A stretch of DNA of 64,000 bases, from NCBI RefSeq assembly GCF_900564155.1, contig NZ_LS999839.1, positions 5,267,097 through 5,331,096 of the forward strand, given 5' to 3'. Origin of the DNA: Pedobacter schmidteae. Lineage in GTDB: Bacteria > Bacteroidota > Bacteroidia > Sphingobacteriales > Sphingobacteriaceae. The stretch's first letter is position 1. Each line of letters starts with the position of its first letter. Below are positions 35,283 through 45,189 of this stretch, piece after piece. The translations under genes were made by a program, and so were the position numbers. The notes beneath the pieces were generated by a model, which saw only the letters and a list, made by a program, of their open reading frames with translations, was not told the origin of the DNA and searched no databases.

Positions 35283-35903
35283 TTATTTTTCCTGATCGAT
35301 CTCACTAATGGAAAAACTATTGCCACTAAAATGATATTGCAGCATTTTAATAGCTCCGGCCTTAATACTGGTATCTTTGGGATTGACCAGTGGATAAGAA
35401 CGAAACAAGTCGCCATTTTTGATGATAAACTTATCATTACCCTGATAACTTTTCTTCGCGTTGCTGCTTAATGGTGGGAAGTTGATCTTTTTAAAGTCTC
35501 CCCCCGAATATTCATAAACATTTAAATCCAGCACATTTTTTTTGCTCAATAGTTCAATATAAATTTCGGGATTACCATCATTGTCCATATCCATATTCCA
35601 GGCATCGGTAATGATTCCTTTTCGTTCAGCAGAAAAGGAATTGTAATTATTCTTCACAGAATCCGACATCAGGATCAGATAACCACCAACACTATCCACA
35701 CCCTTGCCCCAGCTTACCACCTCAAAATTGAGCCCGGGTTTGACATTAATGTCTTTGTAAAACGGAAATTGTTTGACTGCCGTGGCAGTCGTCGCAGGTG
35801 CTACAACCGTTACCGGTTCCACTTTATTGTTACCGCAGGAAGCCATCAGCAACAACCCTGAAAGCAGTAATGAAGGAGTTATTATCTTTATAAATACGCT
35901 CAT
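35283..35903 (-). CDS. lipoprotein of unknown function
   Basis: 206 residues. Signal peptide with lipobox LLMASC (Cys about 23). The mature domain contains DMDNDGNPEIYIELL, a Dx[DN]xDG loop as in VCBS/FG-GAP calcium-binding repeats. The last part (YQGNDKFIIKNGDLFRSYPL) resembles small periplasmic lysozyme-inhibitor-like proteins, only a faint match. It starts 33 bases before the end of the GH20 gene on the same strand, so it may be co-transcribed with it. Confidence 0.7.
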   Translation of the reverse strand: MSVFIKIITPSLLLSGLLLMASCGNNKVEPVTVVAPATTATAVKQFPFYKDINVKPGLNFEVVSWGKGVDSVGGYLILMSDSVKNNYNSFSAERKGIITDAWNMDMDNDGNPEIYIELLSKKNVLDLNVYEYSGGDFKKINFPPLSSNAKKSYQGNDKFIIKNGDLFRSYPLVNPKDTSIKAGAIKMLQYHFSGNSFSISEIDQEK

Positions 35904-35936
35904 TATTTCTCTGTTCTTATCAATATACCCCGTAGT

Positions 35937-37841
35937 TTATTTTGTTTTCACATCGGCAGCGCCATTGTTCAGAATGGTCTCAGTAACCACACTGCTTTTA
36001 CCCGAAGATGTAATCACAATAGTCTTCAATATCTGCTTTTGCCCCTTAGCTACCGTAATTTTAATGGGTTTAGTGTACAACTCGGCCAGCTGTGAAGGAC
36101 GTGTCAGATCGAATGTATAATAAATTTTTGCTCCCGGAATTGGCGCTTTTAAAGCAATGTTAAAATCCTCGCCGTTCAGTACCTTTTGATCTAAGCCCAA
36201 AGGAGTAGGCACCCAATAATTGGTATTGGTTTTATCTAACCTGGCCAGATGGGCCGGCAGGCGTTCTTCAGAAAAATTCTTCAGATCTTTGCGGGACACC
36301 GGGCTCCATGCAATTTCCGACAAAGAAAATAATCTTGGCAAAATCATATACTCCACTTTCTCGGGACTTTGAATGTATTCTGTCCACAAATTAGCCTGTA
36401 CACCAATTACATGTTTTTGTTGCTCGGCAGTCAGTTCCTTTGGCATCGGATCGTAAGCATAAGCAGTAGAATAAGGAGCTAAACCTCCAATATTTGTAGG
36501 CTCATCTGCAGAACTGGATTGTTTGTGATCAAAATAAAGACCAACAGGGCCACCCGGCGTCATGATCACATCATGGTTTTGTTTTGCTGCTGCAATACCA
36601 CCCTCTGTTCCCCTCCACGACATTACCGTAGCATCCGGTGCAAGGCCACCTTCTAAAATCTCATCCCAGCCAATAATTCTTCTTCCTTTCGAATTCACAT
36701 ATTTCTCCATGCGTTGGATGAAATAACTTTGTAACTCATGCTCGTCTTTTAGTCCCAATTGCTTCATCAGCTTCTGGCAAAACTCACTTTGCTTCCAATA
36801 CTCTTTAGGGCATTCATCACCACCTACATGAATATATTTAGACGGGAAAAGTGCGATAACTTCGTCCAGTACACCCTCTAAAAATTTAAACGTGTTTTCG
36901 CTAGGCACAAATACATCATCAAATACGCCCCATTGCTGTTGTACCTGTTTGCCTTTGCGCGAACCAGACCATGGCGTTTTCGCATCAACAAAAGTATCTC
37001 TTTCAGGGAAACAACTCAGTTCAGGATAAGCAGCAATAGCCGCTGAAGCATGCCCCGGCATTTCTATCTCAGGAACAACATTGATGAACCTTGCAGCAGC
37101 ATAAGCTACTATTTCTTTTACCTCATTTTGGGTATAAAATCCTTTGTATGTTTCTCCATCGGTATTTACACCAGGATGATGACCAATGATGGTACCATTT
37201 CTCGATGCACCGATAGTGGTCAATTTTGGATATTTTTTAATCTCAATCCTCCAACCCTGATCGTCTGTCAAATGCCAGTGAAAATTATTCAATTTATACT
37301 GTGCCATCAAATCGATATACTTTTTGATGAAGGACAGTGGGAAGGCATGACGCGATACATCCAGATGCAGCCCCCTATATTTGAAACGAGGATAATCATT
37401 AATTTCAGCAGATTGGATACTGATTTCATTGTTTTGTTTCTCAGGCATCAGCTGAGTTAATGACTGCACACCATAAAACAAACCGGCGTCTTTACCAATA
37501 ACGGTAATTTTTTTAGGGCTGATTTGAATGGTGTATCCTTCGGCAGGCAACTGATCAGCTCCGTCAGAACTAAGTACAATTGCCCGCTCATTAGCACCGG
37601 CTGCTTTAACGGTTCTTAATGAGAAGCCACCTTTATTTACAATAAACGCATTTAGCAGATCTGCAGATTTCGAATTTTTAACATCATTGGAAACAAGAAC
37701 AACCGTTTTATCTAATTTAAAACTACCTGTATTTTTCTTTATGGTAACCGGAACCGGGATAATTCCCATGTTCACATCATTTTGTGCAAAAGAGTTGACA
37801 TACAAAAATGCCAGTAAAACAATAGATAGTAGTTTTTTCAT
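35937..37841 (-). CDS. beta-N-acetylhexosaminidase, glycoside hydrolase family 20
   Basis: 634 residues from ATG 37841, which starts a signal peptide (MKKLLSIVLLAFLYVNSFA-Q); a longer reading to 37901 is unlikely. GH20b domain about 30-145, then the TIM barrel with YRGLHLDVSRHAFPLSFIKK, NFHWHLTDDQGWRIE and the catalytic Asp-Glu pair in HVGGDECPKEYW. The C-terminal segment is an immunoglobulin-like chitobiase_C/Fn3 region (GAKIYYTFDLTRPS). It removes terminal GlcNAc or GalNAc from glycans, probably in the periplasm or on the surface. Confidence 0.94.
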   Translation of the reverse strand: MKKLLSIVLLAFLYVNSFAQNDVNMGIIPVPVTIKKNTGSFKLDKTVVLVSNDVKNSKSADLLNAFIVNKGGFSLRTVKAAGANERAIVLSSDGADQLPAEGYTIQISPKKITVIGKDAGLFYGVQSLTQLMPEKQNNEISIQSAEINDYPRFKYRGLHLDVSRHAFPLSFIKKYIDLMAQYKLNNFHWHLTDDQGWRIEIKKYPKLTTIGASRNGTIIGHHPGVNTDGETYKGFYTQNEVKEIVAYAAARFINVVPEIEMPGHASAAIAAYPELSCFPERDTFVDAKTPWSGSRKGKQVQQQWGVFDDVFVPSENTFKFLEGVLDEVIALFPSKYIHVGGDECPKEYWKQSEFCQKLMKQLGLKDEHELQSYFIQRMEKYVNSKGRRIIGWDEILEGGLAPDATVMSWRGTEGGIAAAKQNHDVIMTPGGPVGLYFDHKQSSSADEPTNIGGLAPYSTAYAYDPMPKELTAEQQKHVIGVQANLWTEYIQSPEKVEYMILPRLFSLSEIAWSPVSRKDLKNFSEERLPAHLARLDKTNTNYWVPTPLGLDQKVLNGEDFNIALKAPIPGAKIYYTFDLTRPSQLAELYTKPIKITVAKGQKQILKTIVITSSGKSSVVTETILNNGAADVKTK

Positions 37842-37899
37842 CCGTTTAAAAATTTGTTTGATTTCCTGACTAAGATAAAAAAAACTTAATAACGAAGCC

Positions 37900-37938
37900 A
37901 AAAAAAAGGCAGAACCATTAAAATGATCCTGCCTTTTA
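37900..37938 (-). terminator. terminator of trxB
   Basis: AAAGGCAG pairs with CTGCCTTT across an 18-base loop; on the minus strand a T-run of seven follows the stem. It lies just after the trxB stop and before the GH20 gene. Confidence 0.75.
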
Positions 37939-37957
37939 AAATATTATTTATGATGTA

Positions 37958-38920
37958 CTAAGCCTCTACTTTAATACCGTGCTCTTTAGCTGCCAGGTAA
38001 CGTTCGGCATCCAGAGCTGCCATACAACCTGAACCCGCTGCAGTTACCGCCTGACGGTAGTAGCTGTCCTGCACATCGCCACTGGCAAACACACCTTCAA
38101 TATTGGTTAAGGTTGACCCAGGTACCGTTTTCAGGTATCCGGTTTCGTCCATATCCAACTGACCTTTAAAAATATCGGTATTTGGCTTGTGCCCAATAGC
38201 TACAAAAAATCCTTCTACAGGCAAATCTGTTTCTACACCAGTTTGGTTATTAAATACCCTTACAGCCGTCACATTTTTACCATCGCCCAAAATCTCTTTA
38301 GTCTCAGTATTGTAAATTACCTCGATGTTTGGAGTATTCATAACCCTGTGCACCATCGCTTTTGAGGCTCTGAATTCGTCGCGGCGAACCAACATATAAA
38401 CCTTTTTACACAATTTGGCCAGATAAGTAGCTTCCTCTGCTGCTGTATCGCCTGCACCAACAATGGCTACATCCTGTCCTTTGAAGAAAAACCCGTCGCA
38501 AACCGCACAGGCCGACACACCAAATCCATTATATTTTTGCTCACTTGGTAATCCTAACCATTTTGCAGTAGCTCCGGTAGAAATAATTACCGAATCAGCA
38601 GTAATGGTTTTGATATCATCAACCACTACTTTATGTGGCAATGAAGAAAAATCAACTGAACTTACATAACCAAAGCGAATATCAGTGCCAAAACGCTCGG
38701 CCTGTTTACGGAAATCTTCCATCATCTCAGGTCCGGTTATTCCAGATGGATATCCCGGAAAATTATCCACTTCAGTGGTTTGGGTAAGCTGACCTCCAGG
38801 TTCCATACCTGTATACATAACTGGTTTCAGATCTGCACGCGCCGCATATATTGCAGCTGTATATCCCGCAGGTCCTGAACCTATAATTAAACATTGAACG
38901 TGTTCTACTTCTTGTGACAT
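37958..38920 (-). CDS. trxB: thioredoxin-disulfide reductase
   Basis: 320 residues. N-terminal FAD motif GSGPAGYTAAIYAARA, redox-active CAVCDG, NADPH motif GAGDTAAEEATYLA and the C-terminal FAD motif GVFASGDVQD. It reduces thioredoxin with NADPH. Flanked by its own promoter and terminator, so probably monocistronic. Confidence 0.97.
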   Translation of the reverse strand: MSQEVEHVQCLIIGSGPAGYTAAIYAARADLKPVMYTGMEPGGQLTQTTEVDNFPGYPSGITGPEMMEDFRKQAERFGTDIRFGYVSSVDFSSLPHKVVVDDIKTITADSVIISTGATAKWLGLPSEQKYNGFGVSACAVCDGFFFKGQDVAIVGAGDTAAEEATYLAKLCKKVYMLVRRDEFRASKAMVHRVMNTPNIEVIYNTETKEILGDGKNVTAVRVFNNQTGVETDLPVEGFFVAIGHKPNTDIFKGQLDMDETGYLKTVPGSTLTNIEGVFASGDVQDSYYRQAVTAAGSGCMAALDAERYLAAKEHGIKVEA

Positions 38921-38939
38921 ATATTTTTATATTGTAATA

Positions 38940-38970
38940 CAAAATTACGCTTTATCCCGCTATACACAAA
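38940..38970 (-). promoter_or_regulatory. trxB promoter
   Basis: On the minus strand TTTG (38970-38967), exactly 19 bases, then TAATTTTG (38947-38940): both elements of the Bacteroidota promoter. It lies 19 bases before the trxB ATG. Confidence 0.75.
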
Positions 38971-39021
38971 TAGCAATTTCGTAACAAATGCAACTTTGTG
39001 ATATATAGATTATAATTCTGA

Positions 39022-40650
39022 TCAGGTTTGAATAATCCCTACATTAAACTGCTTTTTTATAGGCGATTGATTGGCGGCTTCAATCCCCATAGAAATCACC
39101 TTGCGCGTATCTTTAGGATCAATAATCCCATCCACCCATAGTCGGGCCGCTGCATAGTATGGCGTGGTCTGATGATTATACCTTTCGGTAATCTCTTTCA
39201 ACAATTCGGCTTCTTTTTCAGGAGTAATTTCCTCCCCTTTTGACTTTAATGCAGCTTCTTTGATTTGCAGTAACACTTTGCCCGCCTGGGCACCGCCCAT
39301 CACGGCAATCCTGGCACTTGGCCAGGCATAAATTAACCTCGGGTCGTAAGCCTTTCCACACATCGCATAGTTGCCGGCACCATAAGAGTTACCAATTACA
39401 ATAGTAAATTTAGGCACCACCGAATTGGCCACGGCATTCACCATTTTTGCACCGTCTTTAATGATTCCACCCTGCTCTGACCGGCTGCCCACCATAAAGC
39501 CGGTAACATCCTGTAAAAACACCAACGGAATTTTTTTCTGATTGCAGTTCATGATAAACCGGGTAGCCTTATCGGCACTATCCGAATAAATTACCCCGCC
39601 AAACTGCATCTCCCCTTTTTTAGATTTTACAACCTTACGTTGATTGGCTACAATACCTACTGCCCAGCCATCAATCCTGCCCAGTCCGCATATAATGCTC
39701 TGCCCGTATAATTTTTTATATTCTTCAAAATCTGAATCATCCACCAAACGCTGAATAATGTCCAGCATTTCATAAGGCTTTTCCCTGTTTTCAGGCAGTA
39801 CTCCATATAGCTCTTCCTGATCCAGCTTCGGCAAAACGGGTTTAATGCGATCAAAACCTGCTACCTGAGGTGCCCCCAGTTTGCTCATGATGTTCCGTAT
39901 ACTATCCAGGCAAGCCTGATCATTGGGATGTTTATAATCTGTCACTCCCGATATTTCGCAATGGGTGGTAGCACCACCAAGTGTTTCATTGTCTACATCT
40001 TCGCCGATAGCGGACTTTACCAGGTAAGAACCTGCTAAAAAGACCGACCCCGTGCCATCCACAATCATAGCCTCATCGCTCATAATGGGCAGATAAGCCC
40101 CACCGGCAACACATGAACCCATAATTGCAGCAATTTGCACAATACCGTCAGACGACATCAGGGCATTATTCCTGAACATCCGACCAAAATGCTCCTTATC
40201 GGGGAAAATTTCGTCCTGCATCGGCAGATAAACACCGGCACTGTCAACCAGATAAATGACAGGCAAGCGGTTTTCCATCGCAATCTCCTGCGCCCGCAAA
40301 TTCTTTTTGGCCGTCATCGGAAACCATGCTCCGGCTTTAACCGTTGCATCATTGGCCACAATCATACATTGCCTGCCCGACACATAGCCAATGCCACAAA
40401 TCACACCAGCCGACGGACAACCACCCTGTTCCAGATACATCTCGTCGGCAGCAAATGCCGCAATCTCCAAAAATTCGCTTTCCTTATCGATTAAATAGGC
40501 AATACGTTCCCTGGCCAGCAGCTTTCCTTTCTCTTTTTGTTTAGCCGCACTCTTATCTCCCCCTCCTTTATATATTTTCTTCAGCCGGGTTTTCAGTTCA
40601 AAAACCAACTGCTTGTTTACATCTTCATTTTTATTGAATTCTATATCCAT
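39022..40650 (-). CDS. acyl-CoA carboxylase beta (carboxyltransferase) subunit, methylcrotonyl-CoA type
   Basis: 542 residues, two crotonase-like carboxyltransferase halves. GKLLARERIAYLIDKESEFLE at the N-terminus, VDSAGVYLPMQDEIFPDKEHFGR, GSCVAGGAYLPIMSDEA, VTGFMVGSRSEQGGIIKDGAK and AVMGGAQAGKVLLQI follow the MccB/PccB pattern, closest to MccB. It would transfer CO2 from biotin to a branched acyl-CoA, probably in leucine breakdown. No biotin carboxylase gene is adjacent, so the alpha subunit lies elsewhere. Confidence 0.88.
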   Translation of the reverse strand: MDIEFNKNEDVNKQLVFELKTRLKKIYKGGGDKSAAKQKEKGKLLARERIAYLIDKESEFLEIAAFAADEMYLEQGGCPSAGVICGIGYVSGRQCMIVANDATVKAGAWFPMTAKKNLRAQEIAMENRLPVIYLVDSAGVYLPMQDEIFPDKEHFGRMFRNNALMSSDGIVQIAAIMGSCVAGGAYLPIMSDEAMIVDGTGSVFLAGSYLVKSAIGEDVDNETLGGATTHCEISGVTDYKHPNDQACLDSIRNIMSKLGAPQVAGFDRIKPVLPKLDQEELYGVLPENREKPYEMLDIIQRLVDDSDFEEYKKLYGQSIICGLGRIDGWAVGIVANQRKVVKSKKGEMQFGGVIYSDSADKATRFIMNCNQKKIPLVFLQDVTGFMVGSRSEQGGIIKDGAKMVNAVANSVVPKFTIVIGNSYGAGNYAMCGKAYDPRLIYAWPSARIAVMGGAQAGKVLLQIKEAALKSKGEEITPEKEAELLKEITERYNHQTTPYYAAARLWVDGIIDPKDTRKVISMGIEAANQSPIKKQFNVGIIQT

Positions 40651-40724
40651 TTGGCCAAGTTAAATTATATTTTCAAGGGAACAAAAGTCCATTTTGGGCT
40701 TTGGTACAAACACCTCTTAAAGCA

Positions 40725-40777
40725 ATAATGGGCCCGGTTATTTTTTTAAAAAAACAGCCGGACCCATTATGTTTTTT
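40725..40777. terminator. long hairpin after fabF
   Basis: ATAATGGG-C-CCGG (40725-40736) pairs with CCGG-A-CCCATTAT (40758-40770) around a T/A-rich loop. It lies between the fabF stop and the carboxylase start, both on the minus strand; a T-run follows only in the plus direction, so its strength on the minus strand is uncertain. Confidence 0.5.
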
Positions 40778-40790
40778 ATGCAGTTAAGAC

Positions 40791-42044
40791 CTATTCAGCC
40801 GTATATTTTTTAAATATCGAAGTAGCTGTATGCCCACCAAAACCAAAGGTATTGTTCAGTACATAGTGAACCGGCTGTTTCAACGATTTACCCAAAACAA
40901 TATTTAATCCTTCAGGTATTGCCGGATCCAATTCTTTGGTATTGATGGTACCTGGAATAATATCGTCTTTTACCGACATGATGCTAATGATACTTTCTAT
41001 AGCACCTGCACCTCCCAAAAGGTGTCCGGTCATAGATTTTGTAGCGCTGATGGCCACAGGAAGATCACCAAATACTTTTTTAATACCAGCCAACTCACCA
41101 ACATCCCCCAATCCGGTCGACGTAGCGTGCGCATTGATATAATCGATCTTATCTGCAGTGATACCCGCATCTGTTAATGCTTTGGCGATACCCAATGAGG
41201 CGCCTAAACCATCCGGTGGCGTACCTGTTAAATGATAGGCATCGGCAGCCATACCACCTCCTACCATTTCGGCATAAATATTTGCACCGCGCGCAATAGC
41301 ATGCTCATACTCTTCCAGGATCAATGCACCGGCACCTTCGCCAATTACAAAACCATCCCTGTCAATATCAAATGGACGGGAAGCAGTAGCAGGATCATCA
41401 TTTCTTTTTGATAAAGCATGCGCCGAATTAAATCCGCCAACAGATGACTCAGTAATTGCAGCCTCTGATCCGCCCGCAACCATAACCGTCGCTTTCCCCA
41501 AACGAATGGTATCAAAAGCACTGATGATAGCCGTGTTTGAAGATGCACATGCAGAAACAGTCGCATAATTCGGTCCATGCAGTTTATGTCTGATAGAGAT
41601 TACACCAGCAGCAATGTCCACAATCATTTTAGGAATGAAATAAGGGCTGAATCTTGGCGTACCGTCGCCCAGATGGTATTCTTTTAGCTGCTGTTCAAAA
41701 GTACCGATTCCGCCATTACCTGATGCCCAGATTACGCCTACTTCGTATCTTTCTGCTTCCGGCATAGTTCCAAAATCCAATCCCGAATCTTTAATGGCCT
41801 GGTCACTGGCAGCAATAGCATACTGTGTATACAGGTCATATTTTTTCAGCTCTTTTTTGTCGACATACGCTTCTGCATCAAAATCTTTAACCTCAGCAGC
41901 AAAATTAGTTTTGAACTTTGAAGTGTCAAATTTTGTAATAGCACCTACACCGCTTTTACCGGCTACAATGTTATCCCAAAATTCTTTTACTGTATTTCCC
42001 ACCGGGGTTACAGCACCTAAACCTGTCACTACTACTCTTTTCAT
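40791..42044 (-). CDS. fabF: beta-ketoacyl-ACP synthase II
   Basis: 417 residues. Cys166 in VSACASSNTAI, His in INAHATSTGLGD and Lys/His in TKSMTGHLLGGAGAIES form the KAS II triad. It elongates acyl-ACP with malonyl-ACP in housekeeping fatty-acid synthesis. acpP, the usual neighbour of fabF, is not found in the 272 bases upstream or elsewhere nearby. Much closer to canonical FabF than the ketosynthase at 10326-11594. Confidence 0.95.
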   Translation of the reverse strand: MKRVVVTGLGAVTPVGNTVKEFWDNIVAGKSGVGAITKFDTSKFKTNFAAEVKDFDAEAYVDKKELKKYDLYTQYAIAASDQAIKDSGLDFGTMPEAERYEVGVIWASGNGGIGTFEQQLKEYHLGDGTPRFSPYFIPKMIVDIAAGVISIRHKLHGPNYATVSACASSNTAIISAFDTIRLGKATVMVAGGSEAAITESSVGGFNSAHALSKRNDDPATASRPFDIDRDGFVIGEGAGALILEEYEHAIARGANIYAEMVGGGMAADAYHLTGTPPDGLGASLGIAKALTDAGITADKIDYINAHATSTGLGDVGELAGIKKVFGDLPVAISATKSMTGHLLGGAGAIESIISIMSVKDDIIPGTINTKELDPAIPEGLNIVLGKSLKQPVHYVLNNTFGFGGHTATSIFKKYTAE

Positions 42045-42129
42045 ATTTACTTGTTACTTTATATCAAAACAATGCTTGTCTTGAACAATTTATCTTATTA
42101 TTTATAACCCAGCCGACACATTCCCGAGC

Positions 42130-42137
42130 CAAAAATA
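42130..42137 (-). promoter_or_regulatory. candidate -7 element of fabF
   Basis: Minus-strand TATTTTTG matches TAnnTTTG, about 85 bases before the fabF ATG. No clean -33 TTTG. The rest of 42045-42316 is AT-rich and holds only this and the dsbD terminator. Confidence 0.4.
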
Positions 42138-42246
42138 GATGTTTTTCATCATTAAAGCTATTATCAGTTTAAGGCTTATATCTTCCCCTCTGATTTTAAG
42201 CACCTTAGCAATTATTTCTAAGCAAAAAAAAGCGCTAAAAATAAAC

Positions 42247-42268
42247 AAGGCCGGTATCCGCCGGCCTT
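42247..42268 (-). terminator. terminator of the dsbD-like gene
   Basis: AAGGCCGG (42247-42254) and CCGGCCTT (42261-42268) pair perfectly around six bases; on the minus strand GTTTATTTTT follows. Confidence 0.75.
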
Positions 42269-42316
42269 TGCTTAATTATTAACTACCTATTTTCGTTTTT
42301 TTATGGATAGTATTGT

Positions 42317-44008
42317 TTACTTATTCTTAAAAGCTGTTAGTCCGCTTTCCAGAAATTGAAGGTATTCCTGAGGATCGTAGTTTGCTCCACTAGGTTTAAC
42401 CAAAGGTTTTTCATCATGTCCCAGCAATACGTAATAAGGCTGAGAGTTGGAGTTGAATTTTGAAGCCTGTACATCGCTCCATTTGTTGCCAATGGTGTTG
42501 ATGTCCTTGCCGCTAAAGGTTGATTTATATTTTTCACTGGCCTGCAGCTCTGTTTTATCGTCTACATACAGCTGGATAAGCACATAATCATTGCTCAGTT
42601 TGCTGTATACCGCTTTATCTGGCCATACATTGGCTTCCATTTTACGACAGTTGACACAGGCATGGCCGGTAAAATCGATCATGACCGGTTTGCCTACCTT
42701 TTTGGCATAGGCCAGACCTTCATCATAATCAAAAAACACATTCAGGTTTAAAGGCGCATGAAAAATATCTGCATATTTATGTTTGCTTTCCTGATGATTT
42801 GCTGCTGCAGGTGCTCCGCTACCGCCGGTTAAAGTAGGCGTGTACAAATCAAAATCCTGTGTACCCTGCGGTGGCAGGAAGGCAGAAATTGATCTTAAAG
42901 GTGCTCCCCATAAGCCCGGAATCATGTAAATGGTAAAGGACAATACGATGATGGAAATCATTAATCGCGGAATGGAAATGAAGTTGACCGGACTATCGTG
43001 CGAGAACTTCAGTTTGCCCAGCAGGTATAAGCCCATCAGTCCAAAAATCACAATCCAAAGCACTAAGAAGATCTCCCTGTCAAACCAGTTCCAGTGATAG
43101 GCCAGATCCACATTGCTTAAAAACTTCATGGCCAGGGCCAGTTCTAAAAAGCCTAAAACAACTTTTACACTGTTGAGCCAGCCACCTGATTTGGGCAATG
43201 CGCTTAACCAGGATGGGAACATGGCAAACAAAGCAAATGGAATAGCCAGTGCAAAGGAGAATCCGAACATACCTACCGCAGGGCCTAACAAAGCACCGCT
43301 TGTGGCTGCCTGTACCAGCAGGGTACCAATAATGGGACCGGTGCAGGAGAAGGAAACCAGGGCAAGGGTTCCGGCCATAAAAAACAGACCGGCCAAACCA
43401 CCTTTGTCCGAGTTGGCATCCATCTTGTTTACCCATGAAGAAGGCAAAGTGATTTCGAACGCACCAAGGAAAGAGATGGCAAAGATCATCAGCAGTACAA
43501 AGAACAGAAAATTGAATATCCCATTGGTAGATAAACTGTTGAGGGCATCGGCACCAAATATCACCGTCACCAGCAGTCCTAAAACCACATAAATGACAAT
43601 GATGGACAATCCATAGAACATGGCACGGCTTACTGCCTTACTTTTGGTCTGACTGCCTTTGGTAAAAAAGCTGACCGTAAGGGGCAGCATTGGAAAGATG
43701 CAAGGCATCAGCAATGCGGCCAGCCCACCTATAAACCCGGTTACAAAAATCCCGATCAGCGATTGATCGGCTGTTTTTTCTGCGCCATCCCCAGCCTCAA
43801 CTTTAGCCGTACTGCCTGCTGTGCTGTCTTTGGCAGCAGTAGCTGCTTCAACTTTCGCCAGGGTATCCTTAGGGGCAACCTCAGGTGCAGTTTCGGGAGC
43901 CATCTCGGTAAACTCCAGATCAGCCGTCGACGTATCTGCCTGTGCAAAGGTAGCTGTTGCCGTACCTAAAAACAGGAAAAGCGCAAGTATAAAGAAGCGT
44001 AAATTCAT
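42317..44008 (-). CDS. thiol:disulfide interchange protein, DsbD family (reduced N-terminus)
   Basis: 563 residues from ATG 44008, which begins a signal peptide (MNLRFFILALFLFLGTATATFAQA). Residues about 25-75 are a low-complexity Ala/Pro/Lys/Glu stretch in place of the DsbD-alpha domain. The CcdA-like membrane domain (about 80-330) keeps the paired cysteines in LLMPCIFPMLP and SFSCTGPIIG; the C-terminal thioredoxin-like gamma domain has CVNC in FTGHACVNCRKMEA. It passes electrons from cytosolic thioredoxin to the periplasm; without an alpha domain it must use another partner. trxB encoded 3.4 kb away could feed it. Confidence 0.92.
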   Translation of the reverse strand: MNLRFFILALFLFLGTATATFAQADTSTADLEFTEMAPETAPEVAPKDTLAKVEAATAAKDSTAGSTAKVEAGDGAEKTADQSLIGIFVTGFIGGLAALLMPCIFPMLPLTVSFFTKGSQTKSKAVSRAMFYGLSIIVIYVVLGLLVTVIFGADALNSLSTNGIFNFLFFVLLMIFAISFLGAFEITLPSSWVNKMDANSDKGGLAGLFFMAGTLALVSFSCTGPIIGTLLVQAATSGALLGPAVGMFGFSFALAIPFALFAMFPSWLSALPKSGGWLNSVKVVLGFLELALAMKFLSNVDLAYHWNWFDREIFLVLWIVIFGLMGLYLLGKLKFSHDSPVNFISIPRLMISIIVLSFTIYMIPGLWGAPLRSISAFLPPQGTQDFDLYTPTLTGGSGAPAAANHQESKHKYADIFHAPLNLNVFFDYDEGLAYAKKVGKPVMIDFTGHACVNCRKMEANVWPDKAVYSKLSNDYVLIQLYVDDKTELQASEKYKSTFSGKDINTIGNKWSDVQASKFNSNSQPYYVLLGHDEKPLVKPSGANYDPQEYLQFLESGLTAFKNK

Positions 44009-44063
44009 AAATAGGTGGTGGTGGTTTAGTCGCATTTACGAAAGTTATTTTAATGGTTTTATA

Positions 44064-45113
44064 TTATTTTAAACGACAAATTGGCTGATATCCTGTAAAC
44101 ACCGTATCTGTTGATATAAACGAGTCTTTAATGGTCTCTTCTTTTACCAGGTCGGTACTCAGGTATTTTTTGTTACTGTCACTCAATATAGTCACTACAA
44201 CAGCATCATCACCCATTTGCTCCCTCAGTTTGATGGCGCCAATCACGTTTGCACCCGATGAGATACCTACAGCAAGACCAAGTTCTTTGGCCAGTTTCTG
44301 CGCCATAATAATGGCATCACCATCGTTGGCCTGAATCACTTCATCTAACTCGTCCAATTTTACAATTTCCGGAATAAATTCGTCCGAAATACCTTGAATA
44401 CGGTGGCTACCCACTTTATATCCAGTGGTTAAAGTCGGACTTTCGGCCGGCTCCAATGGATGAATTTTAATAGCAGGGTTGCGGGATTTTAATCCTTTTC
44501 CTACACCCATTACCGTTCCACCGGTTCCAACACCAGCCACAAAAGCATCCGGTTTTAATCCGCTTAATTTCAGTTGCTCCCAGATTTCCATTCCGGTAGT
44601 TTTTTCATGAGCTTCCTCATTATATTGATTTTCAAACTGTCTAGGTAAAAAAACACCACCTTTAGCGGCCAGATCCTCACACATTTTAATACTTCCTAAA
44701 AAGCCGCCTTGCTCTTTACTGATCAAAATTACTTCAGCACCCATACTTCTGATGATATCGATACGTTCTTTACTCAACCAGTTGGGCATGATAATTTTAA
44801 CCTGATGACCTAATGCTCTGCCAATAGCAGCAAAAGCAATACCTGTATTACCACTTGTGGCTTCAATAATGGTATCACCAGGCTTAATGGAGCATGATTT
44901 ATAAGCCTCAAACATGATATTTAAAGCCATCCTGTCTTTTACACTTCCTGTAAGGTTATAATGCTCGCACTTCACATAAACTTTTCCCGGTTTTCCTTTA
45001 TAGGTATATTGCAACTCCAACATTGGCGTATTGCCAACAAGGTGCCATAAGTGTTCAAATTTGTTGCTCAGGTCGGCAGTTAAACAAGCCTGCTCTTTGG
45101 TTTCAGTTAACAT
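44064..45113 (-). CDS. PLP-dependent cysteine synthase / cystathionine beta-synthase-like enzyme
   Basis: 349 residues from ATG 45113; a longer non-ATG start at 45155 is unlikely. Lys in NLTGSVKDRMALN binds PLP, EATSGNTGIAFA is the substrate loop, and GVGTGGTVMGVGKGLK binds the PLP phosphate. There is no C-terminal CBS or ACT domain. The fold covers O-acetylserine sulfhydrylase, CBS and related beta-replacement enzymes; the long C-terminus suggests a CBS-like or specialised member. It is divergent from an Lrp/AsnC regulator, which probably controls it. Confidence 0.87.
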   Translation of the reverse strand: MLTETKEQACLTADLSNKFEHLWHLVGNTPMLELQYTYKGKPGKVYVKCEHYNLTGSVKDRMALNIMFEAYKSCSIKPGDTIIEATSGNTGIAFAAIGRALGHQVKIIMPNWLSKERIDIIRSMGAEVILISKEQGGFLGSIKMCEDLAAKGGVFLPRQFENQYNEEAHEKTTGMEIWEQLKLSGLKPDAFVAGVGTGGTVMGVGKGLKSRNPAIKIHPLEPAESPTLTTGYKVGSHRIQGISDEFIPEIVKLDELDEVIQANDGDAIIMAQKLAKELGLAVGISSGANVIGAIKLREQMGDDAVVVTILSDSNKKYLSTDLVKEETIKDSFISTDTVFTGYQPICRLK

Positions 45114-45189
45114 TGTTTTTGAAATAATAATTTTCGGTAAAACTCCATAATACAAGTTATAATAACAATGCTTACCTTTATTTCCGAAA

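Noticed and set aside
43113..43592. 159-residue plus-strand frame within the dsbD-like gene
   Set aside because: Antisense shadow of the membrane domain; the minus-strand frame carries the conserved Cys motifs.
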